Assembly: GCA_947504035.1 (NCBI GenBank)
Contig: CANNGA010000005.1
Location: forward strand, 62,001 to 126,000
Length of the DNA: 64,000 bases
Origin: an uncultured Flavobacteriaceae bacterium
GTDB lineage: Bacteria; Bacteroidota; Bacteroidia; Flavobacteriales; Flavobacteriaceae
Reading direction: 5' to 3'
Below are positions 1 through 7,025 of the stretch, in pieces. Position 1 is the first letter of the stretch. The number at the start of each line of letters is the position of its first letter. Made by a program: the position numbers and the translations under genes. Below the pieces are notes generated by a model. It ran no database searches. It was not told where the DNA came from and saw only the letters and a list, made by a program, of their open reading frames with translations.

Positions 1-23
1 AGAATTGTAGAACCTATTAAATA

Positions 24-737
24 ATGCAACTTTTTTTTAATTCAGAACTCAACGCAACGGCTTCAAATTTTTCGTTTTCGAAAGAAGAGAGCAAACACAT
101 TATGAAAGTACTTCGTAAATCCATTGGTGATACTTTAAGTATCACTAATGGTGAAGGTACTTTATTTACAGCAGAAATTACGACACTTACTTCAAATAAA
201 TGCAGTGCCAAAATTAGCTCTAAAACGCAGCAAGATCAAAAAAATTACAGATTGCATCTTGCAGTAGCGCCTACAAAAATGAATGAGCGTTACGAATGGT
301 TTTTAGAAAAGGCAACAGAAATTGGTATTGATAGCATTACCCCTATTATATGCGATCATAGTGAGCGTAAGATCATCAAACACGAACGCTTTGAACGGAT
401 TTTACAAGCAGCCATGAAGCAATCTTTAAGTTGTTTTTTACCCAAATTACATTCTGCTTTATCTTATAAAGATTTTATAAATCAGGACTTTACAGGTACT
501 TGTTATATTGCACATTGCGATGCTCAACACAAAACAAGCCTAAAACAAGAACTTCAAACATCTAAAGCAAAAGATATTACAATTCTTATAGGTCCTGAAG
601 GTGATTTTAGCAGTAATGAAATTAAAAAAGCTCTAGCGCAAAATTTTAAACCTATTACTTTAGGTGATACACGCTTACGTACTGAAACAGCAGCAATTGT
701 AGCTTGTCACTCTGTAGCTTTTATACATCAGGATTAA
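24..737 (+). CDS. rsmE: 16S rRNA (uracil1498-N3)-methyltransferase RsmE
   Basis: This 237-residue SPOUT-fold enzyme should methylate N3 of U1498 in 16S rRNA in the cytoplasm, using S-adenosylmethionine. The C-terminal knot motifs are visible: LIGPEGDFS near residues 188-196 and LGDTRLRTETAAI at 213-225, which form the SAM pocket. The N-terminal part resembles a PUA-like domain. Length fits the family. The ATG at 24 is used. The next gene on the same strand starts only at 1504, so it appears to end its own unit. Confidence 0.96.
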   Translation: MQLFFNSELNATASNFSFSKEESKHIMKVLRKSIGDTLSITNGEGTLFTAEITTLTSNKCSAKISSKTQQDQKNYRLHLAVAPTKMNERYEWFLEKATEIGIDSITPIICDHSERKIIKHERFERILQAAMKQSLSCFLPKLHSALSYKDFINQDFTGTCYIAHCDAQHKTSLKQELQTSKAKDITILIGPEGDFSSNEIKKALAQNFKPITLGDTRLRTETAAIVACHSVAFIHQD

Positions 738-738
738 A

Positions 739-761
739 CCGTATTTTTAGTTACAATACGG
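739..761. terminator. short hairpin between convergent genes
   Basis: Arms ccgtatt and aatacgg (739-745 and 755-761) lie directly after the rsmE stop and run into the end of the convergent DUF1223 gene. T-tracts are weak, so termination here is an inference. Confidence 0.4.
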
Positions 762-1476
762 CTTGATTACCTCCTGTTATATCTAAGGATGCATCTTGCA
801 CTAATAACACCAGTGCGAGCTCATCTCCAGGAATAACAAGTTCTGGAATTTTTATTTGACCACTATGAGATGTTGCCTCCAATTGTGTATACGTTTCTGC
901 AACAACAACATTTGTATTACGTAAGGTTCTATTTCTATTTTCACCCCGTTTTACAATCGTTTCTCGCTCTTTTATAACCAGTACAGCTCTCAGTGTTTTT
1001 CCGTCTACAGCGCCTTTAATATTATAATCGTAAGTTACAATACCATTTTTTTTATCGAGTGCGTTAATAGCAACTACATTAGGATGTGTTTTCTTAAAAT
1101 AAGACTTTAACTTACTGTACATAGTCGCTTTATTAGACCCTACAAAATGCTCTTTACCGTTAATCACCACTTGAGGCGTATATATGCTACTGCTATAAAA
1201 TTTAGAGCCATAGGCACGTTGCTTATCGCTGTAGGCTTTTTTACTAAAGGGATCTTTCCAACCAATATAATTCCAATAATCAACATGATAAGACAGCGAA
1301 ATAACATTCTCATCAAATTCTGTCTGTACTTCATCTACCAACTTGTCGGCCGAAGGGCAACTCGAACACCCCTGCGACGTAAACAACTCTAAGACGACCA
1401 AGTTACTTTTTATAGTATTCATAGACGATAAAGTAATAACTAAAACTAGGTTTATGGCAAAAAAGAGCTTATGCAT
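751..1476 (-). CDS. DUF1223 family secreted thioredoxin-like protein
   Basis: A 241-residue protein with an N-terminal signal or anchor segment (residues 1-20) and a CxxC pair at Cys37 and Cys40 (GCSSCPSAD), followed by a DxLV-type helix. This matches the DUF1223 family, which has a thioredoxin-like fold and is usually exported. Its substrate is unknown. A redox role in the periplasm is an inference from the CxxC pair. It is divergent from the DUF4159 gene with almost no intergenic space. Confidence 0.85.
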   Translation of the reverse strand: MHKLFFAINLVLVITLSSMNTIKSNLVVLELFTSQGCSSCPSADKLVDEVQTEFDENVISLSYHVDYWNYIGWKDPFSKKAYSDKQRAYGSKFYSSSIYTPQVVINGKEHFVGSNKATMYSKLKSYFKKTHPNVVAINALDKKNGIVTYDYNIKGAVDGKTLRAVLVIKERETIVKRGENRNRTLRNTNVVVAETYTQLEATSHSGQIKIPELVIPGDELALVLLVQDASLDITGGNQAVL

Positions 1477-1503
1477 GGTATTTTATTTTTATTTTTGATA
1501 CTT

Positions 1504-2172
1504 ATGAGATTTAGTTGTTTTATTTATAGAAAGCTTACGCTTGTTTTTATACTTCACATATTTTTAACACAAGCAGTAACAGCGCAAGAGCTTGCCATTT
1601 TGAAATACAAAGGCGGAGGAGATTGGTATAGCAATACAACAGCATTACCCAATTTAATCGCGTTTTGTAACGCCACTATAAAAACAAAAATTACGCCTCA
1701 ACCAGAAACCGTTGAAACAGGCAGTCCTGATATTTTTCAATACCCGTTATTGCATATGACAGGGCATGGAAATGTTTTCTTTAGTGATGATGATGCCGAA
1801 AATCTAAGAAACTATTTGCTGTCTGGTGGGTTTCTACATATTGATGACAATTATGGAATGGCTCCTTTTTTAGAAAAAGAATTAAAAAAAGTATTTCCTA
1901 ATAAAGAGCTCATAGACATACCAACAACACACGCTATCTTTAATAGCCCTTACAAGTTCCCTTCTGGCTTACCAAAGGTTCATGAACATGATGGCAATCG
2001 TCCACAAGCTTTGGGACTCTTTGAAGACCAGCGTTTACTACTTTTGTTTACTTTTGAAAGCGATCTGGGAGACGGTTGGGAAGATCCTGAGGTACATAAC
2101 GATCCTGAAGACGTAAGACAAAAAGCACTTAAAATGGGCGCTAATATTGTACAATATGCTTTCGAGCACTAA
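1504..2172 (+). CDS. DUF4159 domain-containing exported protein
   Basis: About 222 residues from the ATG at 1504, which gives a clean signal peptide ending in TQAVTAQ. An upstream in-frame ATG at 1471 would overlap the start of the divergent DUF1223 gene, so I prefer the inner start. The mature part has the DUF4159 features: MTGHG, then GGFLHIDDNYG and a late DGWEDPEVHNDPE segment. The domain resembles class I glutamine amidotransferase-like folds. Function is unknown. In other Bacteroidota it is often annotated as a hypothetical next to RNA methyltransferases. Confidence 0.85.
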   Translation: MRFSCFIYRKLTLVFILHIFLTQAVTAQELAILKYKGGGDWYSNTTALPNLIAFCNATIKTKITPQPETVETGSPDIFQYPLLHMTGHGNVFFSDDDAENLRNYLLSGGFLHIDDNYGMAPFLEKELKKVFPNKELIDIPTTHAIFNSPYKFPSGLPKVHEHDGNRPQALGLFEDQRLLLLFTFESDLGDGWEDPEVHNDPEDVRQKALKMGANIVQYAFEH

Positions 2173-2221
2173 TTTTGAATGCAAATAATCCTCCTTATTC
2201 ATTGAACAATTTCAAACTGAA

Positions 2222-2725
2222 ATGACGCAGCTTAACCATTATACCACTAATTTTAAAAAACAGTTATTCCCTATTGTTTTGGTATGTGATCATGTTACAA
2301 ACGCCCCCAACATAGGGAGTTTATTTCGAATTTCTGATGCTTTTGGCATTGAAAAATTGATACTATGTGGTAAAGGCATTACACTAGGCCGAAAAATGGC
2401 TAAAACATCTCGTGCTACAGAAAAGAGAGTAGACCATACATTGGCAGCAGATGCCTTAGAAATTGTCACAGGCTTAAAAGAAAAAGGGCATCAAATCATA
2501 GCTCTAGAAATCACAAAACACAGCACCCCTATACACCACTACCAGTTTTCTAAAGACCGTCCCATTGTACTGGTTATTGGCGACGAGAATTTTGGAGTAT
2601 CCGAAGCTATTTTAAAGCTTGCAGAGGCCACAATTCATATTGACATGTTTGGTCACAATAGCAGTATGAATGTTGTGCAAGCCACAAATATTGCACTTTA
2701 CGAAATGACAAAACAATTTTTATAA
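2222..2725 (+). CDS. TrmH/SpoU family RNA methyltransferase
   Basis: A 167-residue SPOUT methyltransferase consisting of the catalytic knot domain alone. It has the opening motif NAPNIGSLFRISDAFG, the middle motif VIGDENFGVS, and the C-terminal motif SSMNVVQATNIALYE starting near residue 147. These bind SAM and form the dimer interface. It probably 2'-O-methylates a tRNA or rRNA ribose; the target cannot be told from sequence. It lies 21 bp before the AI-2E family gene and is probably cotranscribed with the following two genes. Confidence 0.93.
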   Translation: MTQLNHYTTNFKKQLFPIVLVCDHVTNAPNIGSLFRISDAFGIEKLILCGKGITLGRKMAKTSRATEKRVDHTLAADALEIVTGLKEKGHQIIALEITKHSTPIHHYQFSKDRPIVLVIGDENFGVSEAILKLAEATIHIDMFGHNSSMNVVQATNIALYEMTKQFL

Positions 2726-2746
2726 CCGCTTTACATCCTTTCCCTT

Positions 2747-3835
2747 ATGAACTCTAAAACGATCGCTAACGGTATTATAAGAGCAACTGCTATACTTTGT
2801 GGGGTATTGCTACTCCTCTTTTTTGTTTATAAAATACAAGCTGTAATTGGCTATATCGCTATAGCAGCAGTTATTTCATTAATAGGACGGCCTATGGTTT
2901 TATTTTTAGAACATCAACTAAAATTTAAAAATACCTTAGCGGTAATCATCACGATGCTGATATTACTCGGCATATTTATTGGACTTATTGGACTTTTTAT
3001 CCCGTTAATTATTGAACAAGGACAAAACTTATCCCTTTTAGACATCGACCAATTACAAGGTAATCTAGAAAATTTATACATAGAAATACTAACCTATTTC
3101 GATTTGCATCAAGTAGATGTAGAAGCCTCTTTAAAAGATTCTAACTTACTTTCTAAAATCGATTTCTCATTGATACCGGTATTTTTAAACGCTATTTTGG
3201 GAGGGTTGGGCAGTTTTAGTATTGGCTTATTCTCGGTTTTGTTTATTTCTTTCTTCTTTTTAAAAGACAGTCGCCTTTTTGAAGGTGGTATTTTAACCTT
3301 AGTCCCTAAAGGAAAAGAGTCGCGGTGGCAAACGTCTTTAACTAAAATTAAGGATTTATTATCGCGTTATTTTATAGGTTTGATATTTCAAATCTTAATT
3401 TTATTCATCATATACACTATTGGTCTTCTTATTATTGGTGTAGAGAATCCCATTGTAATTGCTTTTCTATGTGCTTTACTAAATCTCATTCCTTATGTTG
3501 GTCCCGTAATTGGTGTTGCACTTATGCTTACACTCACTATGACTAGTAATCTAGGGCAAAGTTTTAGTGCTGTTATTCTTCCTAAAACACTTTGGGTATT
3601 GGTTGTATTTATCATTGGTCAATTGGTAGATAATTTTGGAAGTCAACCCATTATATTTTCAAAAAGTGTAAAATCTCACCCCTTAGAGATATTCTTAGTC
3701 ATCTTAATAACAGGACTTCTTTTTGGCGTTATTGGACTTATTATTGCCGTACCAGCATATACTGCCATAAAGGTCATTCTAAAAGCTTTCTTATCGGAAA
3801 ACAAAATCGTTAAAACACTCACTAAAGATTTATAG
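2747..3835 (+). CDS. AI-2E family transporter (PerM-like membrane protein)
   Basis: A 362-residue inner-membrane protein with about seven or eight hydrophobic segments, three of them in the first 85 residues. A soluble stretch lies near residues 90-145, and the family-typical NLIPYVGPVIG motif near residue 247. Such proteins are annotated as AI-2 exporters, but many members act as ion or proton antiporters, so the substrate is open. The gene is 21 bp after the SpoU gene and 6 bp before the methyltransferase gene, which suggests one transcript. Confidence 0.9.
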   Translation: MNSKTIANGIIRATAILCGVLLLLFFVYKIQAVIGYIAIAAVISLIGRPMVLFLEHQLKFKNTLAVIITMLILLGIFIGLIGLFIPLIIEQGQNLSLLDIDQLQGNLENLYIEILTYFDLHQVDVEASLKDSNLLSKIDFSLIPVFLNAILGGLGSFSIGLFSVLFISFFFLKDSRLFEGGILTLVPKGKESRWQTSLTKIKDLLSRYFIGLIFQILILFIIYTIGLLIIGVENPIVIAFLCALLNLIPYVGPVIGVALMLTLTMTSNLGQSFSAVILPKTLWVLVVFIIGQLVDNFGSQPIIFSKSVKSHPLEIFLVILITGLLFGVIGLIIAVPAYTAIKVILKAFLSENKIVKTLTKDL

Positions 3836-3841
3836 TCTATT

Positions 3842-5023
3842 TTGAATCCCTCTATTTTAAACCCCGATATTCAAGCGTTTATAGAGCAACACTTAGATAC
3901 AGATGTTGCCATATTAGCTCTAAAAGGCACACCTTTCACAGACGTAAGCACTGCAGAAATCATTACGCAAATAGCCGCTAAAAAACGCTGTAAACACAAA
4001 CTATCAACTTGGTTTGACACCACTGCTATATACTACCCAAACACACTAAACATAGAGCAAACGTCTTCTGAAGTTACTGCTAAATACAAGACAAGTTTAC
4101 TTTCAGGCACCTCTATTATAGACATTACAGGAGGCTTTGGTGTTGACTGTTTCTACTTTTCGAAACGTTTTGCGGAGGTTACACACTGTGAGACTAATGC
4201 CGTATTATCTGAAATAGTAACGCACAATTACAAGCAATTACACGCAACAGGCATTACAACCTACAAAGGTGATGGCTTAGAATACCTAAAAGACACTCCC
4301 AAAACATTTGATTGGCTCTATGTAGATCCCTCTAGGCGTCACGATACTAAGGGCAAGGTGTTTTTCCTAAAAGATTGTCTCCCCAATGTGCCAGAGCATT
4401 TGGAATTCTTATTTAGCCGTTCTAAGAGGATTATGATAAAAACATCACCACTACTAGACATTTCTATTGGTAGTAATGCGTTAAAACATGTTAAAACCAT
4501 TCATATCGTAGCGGTAAACAATGATGTTAAAGAATTAGTGTGGATCTTGGAAGCGGGTTATACTGGAGCGATCACCATGGCAACTGTTAATATAACAGCT
4601 CACCAAAACATGACGTTTAGTTTTGAACGCGAAGCAGAAGCACAAAGTGTCTCAAATTACAGCCCACCATTGACCTACCTCTACGAACCGAACGCTGCTA
4701 TTTTAAAGTCTGGAGGGTTTCATCAAGTTGCAACACAACTCCATCTTTTTAAACTCCACCAACATTCACATTTATATACCAATACCAACTTAATAGCGTT
4801 TCCTGGAAGACGTTTTAAAATAGAGCAGTCTCTTGCTTATAACAAAAAAAACATGAAGCGTTTAGGTATTACAAAAGCAAATATCACGACAAGAAACTTT
4901 CCAGAAACCGTGCAGCAACTCCGTAAAAAATATAAAATTAAAGATGGTGGAGACTTATATTTGTTTTTTACAACAGATAGCAATGCGACTAAACGTATCA
5001 TTTTAGCCTCTAAATGCGCATAA
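3842..5023 (+). CDS. class I SAM-dependent methyltransferase with THUMP-like C-terminus
   Basis: 393 residues starting at a TTG codon 6 bp after the AI-2E gene; no ATG is available near the conserved N-terminus. Motif I is IDITGGFGVD (residues 93-102) and a DPSRR motif at 162-166 resembles the catalytic loop of nucleic-acid methyltransferases. The C-terminal part (about 290-390) resembles the THUMP-like domain seen in this Bacteroidota family. An RNA substrate is inferred from the DPxRR motif and neighbours. The gene converges on the next TrmH gene with 1 bp between them. Confidence 0.85.
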   Translation: MNPSILNPDIQAFIEQHLDTDVAILALKGTPFTDVSTAEIITQIAAKKRCKHKLSTWFDTTAIYYPNTLNIEQTSSEVTAKYKTSLLSGTSIIDITGGFGVDCFYFSKRFAEVTHCETNAVLSEIVTHNYKQLHATGITTYKGDGLEYLKDTPKTFDWLYVDPSRRHDTKGKVFFLKDCLPNVPEHLEFLFSRSKRIMIKTSPLLDISIGSNALKHVKTIHIVAVNNDVKELVWILEAGYTGAITMATVNITAHQNMTFSFEREAEAQSVSNYSPPLTYLYEPNAAILKSGGFHQVATQLHLFKLHQHSHLYTNTNLIAFPGRRFKIEQSLAYNKKNMKRLGITKANITTRNFPETVQQLRKKYKIKDGGDLYLFFTTDSNATKRIILASKCA

Positions 5024-5024
5024 T

Positions 5025-5483
5025 CTAACATCTTGGTTTTGCTATTCCTCTATCATACATAACGATACTTCCCGCTACAGCGACGTTTAAACTTAATTTT
5101 GATTGAAACTTAATTAAAAAATGAGCCTTTTCTATCGCTTTATGAGACAGACCATGATCTTCTGCACCTAATAAATAGACACAACGCCTAGGATGGTGAA
5201 AGGTTTCTAAGGGTTCTGCGGTGTCTGTTAATTCCACACCAACTAATCTTGCTCCTTTTGGTAAATGAGCAAAAAAGGTTTCGAAAGTATCGTAATGGTA
5301 ATAAGGCATTGCATTTACGGCGTTATGCGTATCGCAAGCTTGTTTAGCGTAACGATTGCCAATTGTAAATATAAAACTCGCACCTAAATTTTGTGCAGAA
5401 CGCCATAACACGCCTAAATTTTCTGGAGTCTTTCCATTTTGAATCCCAATACCAAAAAATTCATTTTTAAAATTATCGCTCAT
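5025..5483 (-). CDS. TrmH/TrmL-like RNA 2'-O-methyltransferase
   Basis: 152 residues from the ATG at 5483; an upstream in-frame TTG at 5492 is less likely. It is a minimal SPOUT domain with NGKTPENLGVLWRSAQNLG at the N-terminus, YLLGAEDHGLS in the middle and LNVAVAGSIVMYDR at the end. It resembles TrmL and other minimal SpoU enzymes that act on tRNA, but the exact site is unknown. This is the fourth methyltransferase within 5.5 kb. Confidence 0.92.
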   Translation of the reverse strand: MSDNFKNEFFGIGIQNGKTPENLGVLWRSAQNLGASFIFTIGNRYAKQACDTHNAVNAMPYYHYDTFETFFAHLPKGARLVGVELTDTAEPLETFHHPRRCVYLLGAEDHGLSHKAIEKAHFLIKFQSKLSLNVAVAGSIVMYDRGIAKPRC

Positions 5484-5528
5484 AGAGCGCAAAAATAAAA
5501 AGTATTTTAGGAAAATTAAAAGAAAATA

Positions 5529-5750
5529 TATGGTGTAAGTCGATTAAAAAACATTCCGTTTTATTCAGAGGTATCACGTTATTACGACACCAAACTTAAC
5601 GACCTTAACATTGAAATGCTTTCTAAAGCAACTGAAGATGCAAGCTTTCGTACAGAAAAAATAGCTAAATTCTCTGGAGGTACTTTTAATACAGGCTCTA
5701 GACATAAGACGGCTTCTATTACAATAAAACTGGTATACAAAGCTAATTAG
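5529..5750 (+). pseudogene. SIMPL (DUF541) domain protein, 3' remnant
   Basis: One frame reads YGVSRLKNIPFYSEVSRYY, then LSKATEDASFRTEKIAKFSG, then GTFNTGSRHKTASITIKLVY and a stop at 5748-5750. This is recognisably the C-terminal third of Bacteroidota SIMPL-domain proteins. The N-terminal two thirds are missing, with no start or signal peptide. The segment that normally lies between the 'AEKIA..SG' helix and the final 'GGxFNTSS' strand (roughly 30 residues) is also absent. The two deletions mark it as a decayed gene. Confidence 0.72.
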
Positions 5751-5818
5751 ATGGACGGTTGAAATCTATTTTCGCTTTTGTAAGCTCTAGCTTTCCTTTC
5801 ATTCTAATATATCTAATA

Positions 5819-6955
5819 CTATAACACCAGACATCGTGACAAGGTATCTTCATAAATTGCTTCGTATTGAGGTACAATTTCATGAAGATCAAATTTTAAA
5901 GCAGCTTTTCTAGCATTTGCCTTAAAAGATTTTAAACGCGAATCATCACTTAAGATGTGTAATGCATTTTTAACCATATCATCTGTATCCCCTACAGCAC
6001 TTAAAAAACCAGAAATACCATCTAAATTTACTTCTGGTATACCTCCTGTATTACTAGAAATTACAGCCACACCAGACGCCATGGCTTCCAATGCTGCCAA
6101 ACCAAAGCTTTCAGTCTGTGAAGGCAACAAAAACAAATCGCTAAAGCATAAAATTTTATCAATTTCATTACTTCTTCCAAAGAAAATTACTTTATCTGAG
6201 ATTCCTAAATCTCTACACTGTTGTTCTACGCCTTCCTTTTCTGGACCTTCACCTATAAACATCAGTTTTGCAGGTATTTCTTTTTGAATACCATAAAAAA
6301 CCTTAATCACATCTTGAACACGTTTTACAGGGCGTAAATTACTAATATGGGTAATGATTTTTTCATTATCGTTAGCCATCATGCCTCTCTGACAATCTTT
6401 AAACCCATGGGTATACTTATCCAAATCAATAAAATTAGGAACCACAGAAATTTCATTTTCAATATCGAATAAACGTAAGGTATCCTCTTTTAAACTTTGA
6501 GACACGGTGGTCACGGCATCAGATTTATTAATACTAAACGTAACTGCGGGCTTGTAAAAAGGATGACTTCCTACTAAGGTAATATCGGTACCATGTAATG
6601 TGGTTACTATAGGCAAATGGATCCCATCTTCTTTTAGAATTTTTTTAGCCATATAAGCGGCATAGGCATGCGGAATCGCATAATGCACATGTAAGATTTC
6701 AATTTTATGAAGTTTTACCATATCAACAAGCTTGCTAGACAAAGCGAGCTCATAAGGTTGGTAATGAAATAAAGGGTATTCTGGAACATTGACCTCATGG
6801 TAATGTACATTATTACTCAACAACTCTAACCGCACGGGTTGGTTATAGGTTATAAAATGAATTTCGTGTCCTCTTTTAGACAATTCTAATCCTAATTCTG
6901 TTGCAACAACACCACTACCCCCAAATGTTGGGTAACATACAATCCCTATTCTCAT
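5819..6955 (-). CDS. bshA: N-acetyl-alpha-D-glucosaminyl L-malate synthase BshA
   Basis: A 378-residue GT4-family glycosyltransferase that joins UDP-GlcNAc to L-malate, the first step of bacillithiol synthesis. The N-terminus MRIGIVCYPTFGGSGVVATE is diagnostic of BshA. The GT-B donor-site elements are present: HISNLRPVKR, then FIGEGPE and the ESFGLAALEAMASG acidic motif near residue 285. It follows the GH3 fusion gene by 70 bp on the same strand. bshB and bshC are not in the window. A YpdA-type bacillithiol disulfide reductase is at 31111. Confidence 0.95.
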   Translation of the reverse strand: MRIGIVCYPTFGGSGVVATELGLELSKRGHEIHFITYNQPVRLELLSNNVHYHEVNVPEYPLFHYQPYELALSSKLVDMVKLHKIEILHVHYAIPHAYAAYMAKKILKEDGIHLPIVTTLHGTDITLVGSHPFYKPAVTFSINKSDAVTTVSQSLKEDTLRLFDIENEISVVPNFIDLDKYTHGFKDCQRGMMANDNEKIITHISNLRPVKRVQDVIKVFYGIQKEIPAKLMFIGEGPEKEGVEQQCRDLGISDKVIFFGRSNEIDKILCFSDLFLLPSQTESFGLAALEAMASGVAVISSNTGGIPEVNLDGISGFLSAVGDTDDMVKNALHILSDDSRLKSFKANARKAALKFDLHEIVPQYEAIYEDTLSRCLVL

Positions 6956-7025
6956 TTTTCTTTTTTTTCCCTAAACTAAAGTTGGCCAGACTTCTTACAA
7001 TTTTTTCACTATTTTAAATACAACA

